Source: Campanula takesimana (taxonomy: Eukaryota > Streptophyta > Magnoliopsida > Asterales > Campanulaceae). From it: a stretch of DNA of 64,000 nucleotides. Positions within the stretch are counted from its first letter, which is position 1. The number at the start of each line of letters is the position of its first letter. Below are positions 54,809 through 64,000 of the stretch, one piece after another. The stretch covers positions 184,181 to 248,180 of the forward strand of contig JAOWBW010001598.1 in NCBI GenBank assembly GCA_026119855.1, given 5' to 3'. Below the pieces are notes generated by a model. That model made no database searches. It was given only the letters and a program-made list of their open reading frames with translations, and had not been told where the DNA came from. The position numbers were made by a program, and so were the translations under genes.

Positions 54809-56383
54809 ATCTCCCCCTATCTTTGTGGTTCTGAACAAAACCTGCAAAAAACATGTTAAGGCAATACTAACCAAAAATATAAACCCTCTTGGCCGCTTCT
54901 TGATCACACGCAATCTTTAGTCAACCAATGATCCCTTCCTTGTGAGAGTCCTTCTAAAATAAACAAAGACTTACCAAATGACGTACCAGTTGACTGTACA
55001 ATTGACTGTAGAGTTGACTGTCCAGATGTCCGCACAGTTGCACGAACAAGTTGCTTAGCACCAGCTGGATGCTTAACAACAAAAATGCCTAAGCTTGATC
55101 AGAGCAGTGGCAAACAATTATTTTGTGTCACACACAATCACTTAGAGTTTGTCCTGAATTCTCGGATTTATATGCAAAAAATGTTAGAGAGAGTGCATTT
55201 GCAGAATAGGAACAAGATGAGATGAGAGAAATGTAGCTAGTAACCATGAGGAAGAAGATACACTAAACCACAATTCACAACTAGAATTGACATGGAGGAA
55301 ATATCAAGGGAGGACAGAGATTCTTCCTAAGAACTCGGGTAGGCCAAGGAGTAGGGAGAACCGAGAAACATTGAAGTACCCATTTGAATTCCAAAACAAA
55401 CAAGGATTTTGATTTTAAAATTCAAATTTTTTCCATGTTTTGTGATAAATTGTCCGTCCCAGAATTAGAACTTGCCAAATTCAACTGAATCCATTTATCC
55501 ACAATGTACCATAATTTCTACCTTTTATCACGATGACATATGAGGATTCATGTTAGCCGACCCCAAATTATTTTGGGACTAAGGCTTTGTTGTTGTTGTT
55601 GTTGTTGTTGTTTGTACCATAATTTCTACCGACATCACACTGAAACTTGAACATCACGCCATTAGATTATCGTTAATCACATGAAAAGCATCAATCTTTA
55701 ACACATAAGAACAACAATTCAATTTGCTGATGTAAATACCAAGGGAGAAAAAAAACTTAGAAAAAATTATGCCTAAACACACAAGTGAAGATTGTCTCAA
55801 TTTTGGTGTGACATAGTATGATCAACTCAGTCCACGACTCGGTTTCAACTCACAAGAATTCAATGAGATTCTCCTTCAATCATGCAGCCTCTAGAACACT
55901 CCCTGTGAAGGCTTATGACTTATGAATCATTACGGGGAGGAGCTTTTCACTCTCACAATACAGTGTTACACTGATTCTCAAGTTATGTATGAATACACGT
56001 CAGCACATTGCCTAAATGAGTAGTAACTTCAAAGATTGGAGGCAGCTTGTTTTCCCCGCAACCTTAGATTGAGTGCCCACTTCTTGATAAACAACACGAA
56101 GGAATTAACAAGACAATTTTCATTATCAGGTTAAGAAGGGTCTCACATTCAAGGGTCAAAACTCGGAGTCAAGGAACTTAGTTGACCAAGTGATCACAAG
56201 AGACAATCGTGCAATAGAATGAATGCAGACTACTTTTTTTTTTTTTTTTTTTTTTTTAATTTGTGTTTACTGTAATATACAATTATACAGTTATGCAGAC
56301 AGTTGTCTGCACACTTGTGCAGTCAACTGGTATCACACAGTCCGAGAGAAAATCTCTCGAAATCTAAAGCATTGGTAAAGATA
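54809..56383 (-). mobile_element. Copia 3' internal non-coding region
   Basis: About 1.5 kb between the RNase H remnant and the polypurine tract with no coding frame. CAGTTGACTGTA-type words are repeated (54983-55045, 56285-56335) and recur in the LTR (54175-54235). It contains a 90-bp RTE insertion and a poly-T tract at 56235-56258. Confidence 0.55.
55523..55612 (+). mobile_element. Severely truncated RTE-type LINE insertion
   Basis: The 90-bp insert ends GGGACTAAGGCTTTG + (TTG)n, with GCCGACCCCAAATTATTTTG before it. This is the well-known 3' terminus of plant RTE (BovB-like) LINEs. It is flanked by an 18-bp duplication TGTACCATAATTTCTACC (55505-55522 and 55613-55630). Confidence 0.88.
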
Positions 56384-56640
56384 TCAGCAAGTTGATCCGT
56401 TGTGCTTACATGTTCTAGAGTAATGATTTTTTTGATCAACGAGATATCTAATAAAATGGTGCATAATATCTATGTGCTTTGTTAGGAAATATTGTACCGG
56501 ATTCTTGGCAATATTCAAGGACCTTAAGCTATCACAAAATACAGTCAAGATTTCACTTCTAAGACCATAATCCTTGATTATCTGGTTCATCCTCAACAAT
56601 TGAGTACAACAAGTAACAACTACCATATATTCAGTATTAG
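56384..56640 (-). pseudogene. Ty1/copia RNase H remnant
   Basis: The minus-strand frame reads TEYMVVVTCCTQLLRMNQII, then DYGLRSEILTVFCDS, AKNPVQYFLTKHIDIMHHFI, matching the copia RNase H C-terminal half (EAEY-x-A, CDN-x-x-A-x-x-x-x-x-NPV-x-H-x-RTKHI-x-x-x-x-HF-x-R). The Asp in VFCDS is kept; the RTKH motif reads LTKH. It is fused without a stop to Helitron helicase sequence at its N-terminal side. Confidence 0.88.
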
Positions 56641-57577
56641 GATTCTTAAACCGCATATAAGTTTTATAATCAGAGTAATTCTGAGTAATCAAGGTATGAG
56701 GATTCTTAAACCGCATTATATCTCGTAAAGTTCTATCAAGAGCTACAAAACAATACCTGCGAACAATCGGTGCCACGCCCCAAATGATAAGCTTGGCTAT
56801 TACCTTTAACTCTGCAAGTGGGGTACCTTGTTTAATATTGCACGTCGAGTCTTTATCTAAAACTAATGGAATGCCGAATCTAGAATGACCAGTTGGATCG
56901 TTGAGCAGCAAAAGAGACGCTAAACCACTGGATGCTACGTTCAAAACAATTTCACCTTAGATCTTAAAGCAACTGAAAGAATCCTCCACAAAAAAGTTTT
57001 ACCTGTACCATTAGAATTATAGACGAAAAAAACTCCTCCGTTACCAGCCTTAACTCTATTCATAATCGTATCATGAGCATAATTTTGCTCGTCCGTACAC
57101 AATCCCAACAACTTGTATTTATCCAATAAGGAATCTCTATCACAGTTCATTTCATCTGATATTACACGATCGTTAAACATTGATGGATCAAAATTCTTAG
57201 GATACGACATAGCAAGGATATCTTTAAGGCTTTTCCCCCTGTGACGCAATATCTTTTCAATTTCCAACAAAGTGAAATTTTTAATTCTTCTACACTAAGA
57301 TGTAATCCTGGTAAAATCACACGTTATTTTATAATAATAATAAGTTGTATTAATTAAAAAAATTAAAAACTTGTAAAATATATAATAATTAAACAAATAA
57401 TCTTTTACGTTGATGATCTAAAAGACGTCTACGCATATGTATAATATCATCGGACAAATAATCAAAGAAACTCTCCCATACATACCTTGGTTGAGAAAGT
57501 GATCAAGAGATTAACAATAAGACAAATAAGCTCCTCAAAGAATGGCCAGACCCCCAATGGCTCGCTTCAGCAATACC

Positions 57578-58305
57578 TAGACATGTCCAAATGGTTCCGG
57601 TTCTGGTTCCCGGTTCCGGAACCGCCGGTTCCCAAATGGCCGGAACTGTATTCGAACCATCTTAATCCGGTTCCCGGTTCTATCCGCCGGTTCCGGTTCC
57701 GACGGTTCCACCGGTTCCATCTCACCATCTAATAAGTATGTAATACTCCCTCCGTCCCAAAATATTTGTAGTTTAAAATGTAATACTCCCGCCATTTCAA
57801 AATACTTGTAGTTTAAGGAGTTGAGGTTTGTCCCAAAATATTTGTAGTTTTGCTATTATCTATACATTTTTGACATTGTTTATCAAATATACCCTTATTT
57901 ATGATAGTGTTGTCATTGCAAAAGTATTAAATTGTCTTGATACTTGAAATGTTCCAAGAGTAATATAGTCCATTACACATGTATTAATTTTTTTTTTCTT
58001 AATTTGTGTGAAAATCCTAAAACTACAAGTATTTTGGGACGGAGGGAGTATGTATATTAGTATATATATTAGCTAGCAGCCAACCTACCATAATGATCAA
58101 ACATCTTTAAAGTCATCTGATGCGGAGAACCGTTCGGTTCCCGGTTCCGCCGGTTCCTCGGTTCTGAATATGTTGGATTCGTATTCGAACCGCTTCAATC
58201 CGGTTCTCGGTTACGTTCGGTTCCCGGTTCCGGCGGTTCCCAGTTCTCGCCGGTTCCCGGTACCGGTTCTACTCGCCGGTTCCCGGTTCTATTTGGACAT
58301 GTCTA
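57578..58305. mobile_element. Non-autonomous hAT element rich in GGTTCC words
   Basis: Ends TAGACATGTCCAAATGG and TATTTGGACATGTCTA, flanked by a perfect 8-bp duplication GCAATACC (57570-57577 and 58306-58313). Both subterminal regions (57590-57720, 58125-58290) hold dense GGTTCCCGGTTCCG repeats, which is why an ORF there looks Pro/Arg/Phe-repetitive. A Stowaway MITE is nested in the middle. Inserted in the Helitron helicase. Confidence 0.93.
57746..58048. mobile_element. Stowaway MITE with duplicated left end
   Basis: Ends CTCCCTCCGTCCCAAAATAT and GTATTTTGGGACGGAGGGAG, TA on both sides. The left terminal block (CAAAATACTTGTAGTTTAA-like) is present three times at 57756-57855, so this copy carries an internal duplication. 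Confidence 0.93.
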
Positions 58306-58618
58306 GCAATACCATCAATGTATTATTTATCATCATCGAGCAATCCCAAATCATAGTAAGCATTTCTAATCGATCCATGCTGGAAACCATCAACATGTCT
58401 TATATCTGCATAGTATGTTACAGACGAAATTTAACAGAGTTCTTAAGTAATACAGCTCTTCTTGTCCTGGTGCTACACAAATAATGCGACCTATTTTAAA
58501 ATCATATGCCCTTGCCACCACTTTCTTTCCTTCCTATTCCAAACAAACTTTGTTGGAAACTCCGCATAAGTCAATTGTTCAACTACATCTTTATATGTTA
58601 TGTTTACTTCCAAGCTGT

Positions 58619-59058
58619 AAACATACTTTCTCTTGATGTAGGACGATTGATAACTTCTTCAATCTCATCGTAATTAGAGAACACTATGTTTTGTTCACCT
58701 TCCAAATGAAAAGACAAATCTCTCAACCGAAGGGTTTCTATAATGGATATCATTACCAAACAATCTCCAAGCAGCCTCACAAGGTGATATATATCGACAA
58801 TCCAAGTAATTTTGAATCTCGTCTAAGTGTTGATGGGGATGGAGGAAAGAAAAATAGTGATAAGATTCAAAATTACTTGGATTGTCGATGCATAACACCT
58901 TGTAAGGCTGCTTGGAGGCAGTTCGGTAATGATATCCATTATAGGAACCCTTCAGTTGAGAGATTGGTTTTTCATTTTGAAGGTGAACAAAAGATAGTGT
59001 TCTCTGATGACGATGAGATTGGAGAAGTTGTTGATCGTCCTACATCAAGCGAAAGTAC
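58619..59058. repeat. Inverted duplication (palindrome) of Helitron coding DNA
   Basis: The block 58619-58826 (-) reappears in reverse complement at 58850-59058 (+) with some substitutions. Both encode the same replicase segment (NYLDCR...PC.AAWR.FGNDIHYRNPSVER). The spacer is about 25-40 bp. The + copy extends to GEVVDRPTSSEST and is cut by the gypsy LTR at 59063. Confidence 0.92.
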
Positions 59059-59062
59059 ATTT

Positions 59063-61241
59063 TGTAACGACCCCGAAATCCGTTTATTTATTTTAATATT
59101 TATTTTATATTTTTGGTAATTTTTATTTAAAATTAGGTGTGCATTTTATGTGTTGCTTCATTTTATGATTTGCACATCTATTTGATTATTTGTGTTAGGT
59201 AGGTGTTAATAGTAAAGTTTAATTAGGGAGTGAAGTGATAGAAGTGGAAATATTAGGGTCCCTAGTGCGTAAAAGTTTAATGCTTAGGGCATTCTTAGCA
59301 TATAAAGAAGGTAAGTAAGATCTTATCTTTACCTCATCTCCCTCCCTCCCCTTAGTTTAGCACACCACCATTTCTTTCCTAATCATTAGAGAGTGCCATT
59401 GTTAAGAGGTAGAAGAAAGAAGCTAATAAGTGACTTTTGTTAATTATTTTAATTACTACTCCATTTCCAAATCTAAAATATTACACTTGTTCAGGGTGTG
59501 ATTAGATTAATTCATAATTAGCTTTGGACATCTTTTCCGGAATATGACGTTACTATTCCAAATGTTAAAATGGTCACGTTTTATGTTACGAAAAATGATG
59601 TTTTGGTATACTTTTAATAGTAAATTGGCAGAAGGGACAAGAGCACATAGCTTGTTATTAGTGGCAAAGGGTTATAGGAATTGGTGTTTTGGCGTGGGTT
59701 GAGTTTGTAGCTGTTGTGTAAATTGTATTTGCTATGTTTTTTTGAGGTTGGTGAATGAAGGGAGTATTTTGTTTCAGCCAAAATGTGAATTCTGGGCTGA
59801 TTACACGACTCGTGTAGGGGTACACGAGTCGTGTAAGGGGAGATTCTGAAGGGGTGTTTTTCTACACGAGTCGTGTACTGCTAAACGACTTGTGTAAAAG
59901 TTCTTACACGAGTCGTGTAGTGTTACACGAGTCGTGTAAGGGGCCAAAGTCTGAACTTGTGTATTTTTACGTAAAATCTTCCGGAGGTCATAACTTCTTC
60001 ATCCGGACTCCGTTTAGTCGTGTAAACTATCGTTGGAAAGCTCTTCTAGAGTACTACACGATGGGTTGGTTTTTGAGTTGGGTTTTGATTTTTATAGTAC
60101 GGAAATCCAGTAGGTGTTTAGTACAAAAAAAAAAAGAGTATCCATGGTTCATTATGGTAGAGTTGGTCTTTTGTGATCAAGTGTGAATTCATGTGATTGT
60201 GTGGATGGATTGTGTGATGACTTAATGTCAATATGGTGCATACTATTATGAAAACGTGTTTACTTCTCTAATATGAGCTTGTGTGTTCCCTACTTTGGAA
60301 TCATACCCCGTTGTTGTTTAAGCAAGTTTTCTTTGCTTCGGTGGTGTCTAAAGTCCAGCTGGTACTTTTGTGTGTGTTGGGCAGTGATAGGGATATAATG
60401 GTCTCCGAGCCAAGTACATTATAAGGCTCCTATCATTGGTTTCCCATTTTTAACCCCTTCCTTAGGCCAAAGGTTGGCACTTTGGGTTATGACTTTGTGT
60501 CATTTCCCCCCGTTGTTGTTGTTGTTTGGTTCCGGAACCCGTTTCAGCTCTTCGATGCTGCTCAGTTGATGCCTCTCAGATGGCTATTGTTTGGTTTGGG
60601 AACCTTGGCTCAGTATCCACGTATGAGTGTTCATTTCCGCTTTATGTGTTGCATGATGAGTTGGTCGTTATTTCCAACCGGTATGGGACGGTTGGCGATA
60701 GGGAGCCTCTCATATTATGTGCTATGTGTTATACGCTTAATTGTTAATATTGTTTCTTCATGATCTTCATATTAGCATGTAATGTAGTTGCATTTTAGTA
60801 ACTTACTGAGATTTATTCTCACCCTTATTTGTTTACTGTTTTAGATAAGAAGGAGCCCAGGGGATAGTTCACACACACAGGGAGGACGTCGAGGAGATCT
60901 TTGGGTAAGATATTTTGGGATAGTTTGTGTAAGTAAAGGATACATTATGTAAATGTAATACCTTTTTGGGTAGTGTACCCGTGACTTGTTGTATCAACTC
61001 TTTTGGTAGATGTTCGTGTTGTAAATAAGTAAGTAAGTGAAGTGTGTAGCCAAGTGGCTTAGAACTTGTTTGTGAAAGTTTTTTTGTGACTAGTAGTCAC
61101 GTTTAGTAAATGTTGTTTTGGTTATGTAAGACCTTTTTATGAAAGTATATTTCGAAAAATTTTCTTAAAAATGTTTTATGACGTCTTCCGTGCGTGTCCC
61201 AGACGTGGGGCCAAGTAGGACCACGGGTCGGGGGCGCGACA
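59063..61241 (+). mobile_element. 5' LTR of a Ty3/gypsy element
   Basis: Starts TGTAACGACCCCGAAATCC, ends GGGGGCGCGACA, and is followed by the primer binding site TGGTATCAGAGC (61244-61255, initiator Met-tRNA). 2179 bp long. A TATA-like CATATAAAG is at 59299-59307. A cluster of six palindromic TACACGAGTCGTGTA copies lies at 59800-59942. No gene; frames at 60482-60763 are spurious. The matching 3' LTR is outside the window. Confidence 0.9.
59800..59942. repeat. Six-copy palindromic motif TACACGAGTCGTGTA
   Basis: Copies begin near 59802, 59820, 59861, 59882, 59904 and 59923. Four are the perfect 15-bp palindrome; two have changes (CGACTCG; AACGACTTG). Spacing is irregular (18-41 bp). Confidence 0.95.
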
Positions 61242-61350
61242 GTTGGTATCAGAGCTAGGTTGTAGATGGTCTAGAATGACTAAGTGACCTAAGAGGGTAG
61301 TTGAGTATGGAGTGAGTAACGTTGAGTGTTTATGCAGATACTCAGTAAAA

Positions 61351-62430
61351 ATGCCGGAAATGAGGAGTGAACAGTCTGGTACTGCAGGCCAGAGTAATGT
61401 AAGGGAAGAAGCTCGAGCTATGTTCCAAGGGATGTTCGAGGCGGCAATGAAAACCATCCATGATCAGAGACAAGGAGGAGAGCATGCACCTCCGAGGTAT
61501 GGTCTAGAACAGTTTTTTGAAGATGAACCAACTGGCTATGATGGTGAACCAGATGTGACCAAAGTTGAGAGATGGATGAATCCATGGAAAAGATATTTGA
61601 TGTTTTAGTATGTACTGAGGAAGATCGAGTTAGATTGTACCTAAAGTGAGTGGAGCTGCGGAGTACTGGTGGAGAACACTGAAGGCTAGTTGGGATGAAG
61701 CTCATGTACCATATACTTGGGCAAATTTTTGAGGAAGTTCAAGGAACATTTTATTCCAAGGGTGGATCAGACCGGAAGGAAGGAATTTCTTATTTGGAAC
61801 AGAATACAATGTCGGTGGCTCAGTATGCAGCAAGTTCACGGAGCTATCGAGGTATTGTACTCATTTAATTGCAACGGAGGAGAGGAAAGCAAACAAGGTT
61901 TGTGAAAGGCTAAAAACAGTGATTCGAACTCAATGGTGTCCCACAAGTTACAAGAGTTTCAAGATGCAGTTGATCGAGCTTATCAAGTGGAGCACGACAT
62001 TGAAGAACACAAGAGGAAGGTGGAATTAACAAGTGCTGGAAGGCAAGGTAGACCACAACCGCAAAGGAATGATATCGTGGAGGACAAGGGACTTCACCCC
62101 ATTTAGAGGACACACCACAGGGCAACCGAGTGTTAGAAATCAAAGCAATTTCTCCGGGGGTCAAGGCAAGAGGTTTGTAATTATTGTCAGAGGGAAGGGC
62201 ACAGTGAGGAGCGGTGTTGGAAGAAAACAAGGAAAAGTGTTTGAATTGTGGACAACTTGGCCATTTTCAAAGAAATTGCCGAGAATTGGGGAGTCAACCA
62301 TCGGGGAGTGGTGTTGGATCGTCTCAGGTCAGAAAAGGGATGCCCGGGAAAAACCAAAGGTTCAAGGTCGTGTGTTTGCATCAATTCAACAACAAGCTTC
62401 GGATGCTTCCACCGTGATAGGAGGTATATT
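61351..62430 (+). pseudogene. Gypsy gag, frameshifted, two zinc knuckles
   Basis: MPEMRSEQSG begins the reading; capsid blocks LEQFFEDEPTGYDGEP, a segment with EKIFDVLVCTEEDRVRL one frame over (61585-61640), and later YQVEHDIEEHKRK-type DNA are in three frames, needing at least four indels. Two CCHC knuckles follow: CNYCQREGHSEERC (about 62177-62218) and CLNCGQLGHFQRNC (about 62239-62280), the second in another frame. Most plant gypsy gags have one. Confidence 0.8.
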
Positions 62431-62825
62431 TCTATGTTACAGTTTGATGCACGTGCACTTATAGACCCCGGCTCATCGCATTCATATGTTTCTGTGTCTT
62501 TTGCATCTCGATTGCATTCTTCCTTTGAGTCTTTGCCTTATGTGCTAGAAGTGTCGACTCTATGGGAAATTGTTTGATAGCTGACAAGGTGTTGCGTGAT
62601 TGTGATGTGCATATTAGTGAGCATGTTTTACTTGCTGATCTAGTTATTTTGCCATTGCAAGACTTTGATGTTATTTTGGGTATGGATTGGTTAAGTAAAT
62701 ATCATGCTCTGTTGACTGTTTTAAGAAAGGGTGGTTACGTTTTCTATCCCAGTGTGCCTGTGTTTACTTTTGAGGCAACTTCTTTGGGTAAGGGAATTCG
62801 TATTATTTTCGTATGTGAAAGCTAG
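62430..62825 (+). pseudogene. Gypsy protease
   Basis: Retropepsin-like: the active site is written DPGSSHSYVS (62464-62493; usual plant form D-S/T-G-A-T/S-H-S-F). A shift near 62560 is followed by DVHISEHVLLADLVILPLQD, then FDVILGMDWLSKYHALL, the conserved C-terminal block. The Gly after Asp-Pro is intact, but the frame is broken. Confidence 0.8.
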
Positions 62826-62919
62826 AAGGCTATTGCCACCGTGGTGTGTGGGGTATTTGGGCTTTGTTTTGGATACTACTAAAAATCTCCTAAAGTAGAA
62901 GATGTGAATGTGGTTAAAG

Positions 62920-64000
62920 AGTTCCCTGATGTGTTTTCTTCTGAATATTCTATGCCTCCCGATAGAGAGATCGAGTTTGGTATTGACTTGATCCAGGTAC
63001 ACCCCTATATCTGAAGCACCTTATAGAATGGCCCAGCTGAACTAAAAGAATTGAAGGTGCAATTGCAAGAGTTACTTGATCGGGGATTCATCCGTCCTAG
63101 TGTATCACCGTGGGGAGCTCCTGTATTGTTTGTCAAGAAAAGATGGGTCTTTTGAGACTGTGCATCGACTACAGGAAGCTGAATCAGGTAACTGTAATAG
63201 AATAAATATCCTCTACCGCACTTGATGACTTGTTTGATCAACTCCAAGGGTCAGTCGTCTTTTCAAGCTTGACTTGAGGAGTGGGTACCATCAGTTTAAA
63301 GATCGTTCTGAGGATATTTCTAACTGATTTCCGTAGTAGGTATGGTCATTACGAGTTTCTTGTTATGCCTTTCGGTTGACTAATGCTCCGGCTGTTTTTC
63401 ATGGATATGATGATTCGGGTTTCAAGCCTATCTTGACACCTTCGTGGTTGTATTTATTGACGATATTCTTGTGGTATTCCAAGTCTAATGAGGAGCACGA
63501 GCAAACACTTGCGAATGGTTCTATCGGTTCTTCGTGAGAAGCAACTGTTTGCGAAATTCAGTAAGTGTGCTTTTTGGCTCGAGAAGTGTCTTTTCTGGGG
63601 CACGTGGTTTTCCAATAGAGTAATATCCGTAGATCCTTCCAAGATTGAAGCTATTGTGAATTGGAAGAGGCCTGAATCAGTTACGGAGATTCGAAGTTTC
63701 TTGGGTCTAGCCGGGTATTATAGAAGATTTATCAGAGGTTTTCTAAAATGCTACTCCGTTGACTCAGTTGACTCGAAAGAAATGTACCGTATGTTGGGAT
63801 GGCAAGTGTCAAGTTAGCTTTGAAAAGTTGAAGAAGAGGTTGACTACAGCTCCTATCCTTGCCACTTCCTAATGGCAATGATGATTTGGTAATTTATAGC
63901 GATGCTTCTAAAGAAGGCCTCGGGTGTGTGTTAATGCAAAAATGGAAGAGTGATTGCCGTATGCTTCAAGAAAGTTGACTCCGAGTGAGCAGAATTATCC
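62920..64000 (+). pseudogene. Gypsy reverse transcriptase and RNase H (partial)
   Basis: Pieces in different frames: [20 protein letters not shown] (63072-63130), a segment with the DYRKLN motif (63165), LVMPFG near 63365, the catalytic VFIDDILV (about 63449-63473, both Asp intact), then a clean frame 63488-63817 with [33 protein letters not shown] and [15 protein letters not shown]. RNase H begins with LVIYSDASKEGLGCVL (63888-63935). At least five indels; not functional. Confidence 0.88.

Larger units (their letters stand above)
56641..58899 (-). pseudogene. Helitron replicase/helicase remnant
   Basis: From high to low coordinates on the minus strand: EIQNYLDCRYISPCEAAWRL (58820-58760); a segment with GQEELYYLRTLLNFV (about 58475-58420); then, after an inserted hAT element, YIDGIAEASHWGSGHSLRSL (about 57560); an S-x-DDI segment; LLEIEKILRHRGKSLKDIL (57270); the Pif1-type Walker A region (NSNGTGKTFLWRIL, normally GGTGKT); and VASSGLASLLL with LIIWGVAPI where the Walker B DE is lost. 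A frameshift near 56941 and stops separate the pieces. The C-terminal helicase motifs are cut off by the copia junction. Confidence 0.88.
61244..64000 (+). mobile_element. Ty3/gypsy internal region (truncated by window)
   Basis: Primer binding site, gag, protease, reverse transcriptase and the start of RNase H in the usual gypsy order on the + strand. The coding DNA is broken by many small indels and stops; integrase and 3' LTR would lie past 64000. The long LTR and gag type suggest a Tekay/Del-like chromovirus, but without the integrase chromodomain this is inference. Confidence 0.85.

Noticed and set aside
60482..60763. Hydrophobic 93-codon frame
   Set aside because: Inside the gypsy LTR, with another frame overlapping; no similarity to membrane proteins I know.

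Overview
The window is nuclear DNA of a eudicot plant. It holds two intact multi-exon host genes with plant intron borders, and everything else recognisable is plant transposable-element sequence (Stowaway, MULE/Pack-MULE, hAT, PIF/Harbinger, Helitron, Ty1/copia, Ty3/gypsy, TRIM, RTE). The species cannot be fixed from the sequence. I saw no rRNA genes, convincing tRNA genes, CRISPR arrays or prokaryotic features.

The host genes are: (1) an LHT1-type lysine/histidine (amino acid) transporter on the + strand, 23445-26539, 7 exons, 441 codons; (2) a plastid-type aldo/keto reductase resembling Arabidopsis At1g04420, on the - strand, 51400 down to 34601, 8 exons, 419 codons. Both reading frames join without breaks across all introns. 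The reductase is spread over 16.8 kb because its introns hold MULEs, hATs, a solo copia LTR, a TRIM and Stowaway MITEs. A MULE also sits 97 bp upstream of its start codon. A small GRF zinc-finger gene (22610-22148, -) lies next to MULE transposase remains and is probably transposon-associated.

Layout. 1-5360: foldback and microsatellite-targeting non-autonomous elements plus a decayed hAT. 6870-11453: a structurally complete PIF/Harbinger element (TSD TAA) with MYB-like ORF1, a transposase whose first catalytic Asp is Asn, and a stray RNase H-like domain. 11880-12500: copia 3' LTR remnant. 13163-19568: a candidate large minus-strand LTR (TSD TATAG) containing a GC-rich solo LTR (TSD GAAAG), a MULE MITE, a 30-bp tandem repeat and unidentified gene-like fragments. 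20500-22610: Stowaway, decayed MULE transposase, GRF gene. 23445-26539: LHT gene. 27142-33089: a Pack-MULE (9-bp TSD) carrying an F-box fragment and a nested Athila-like gag-protease element. 34601-51400: aldo/keto reductase and its intron insertions. 51497-53494: second member of the same MULE family. 54141-56640: 3' part of a copia element (-). 56640-59058: decayed Helitron helicase (-), interrupted by a hAT MITE and partly palindromised. 59063-64000: 5' LTR and gag-pol of a frameshifted Ty3/gypsy element (+) that runs off the window.

The window is best read as a stack of dated insertions. Matching target-site duplications (TAA, TA, 5-bp LTR, 8-bp hAT, 9/10-bp MULE, 18-bp RTE) define many borders exactly. 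Several nested pairs and two natural empty sites give relative ages. All coordinates and alignments were read by eye; no database search was run.
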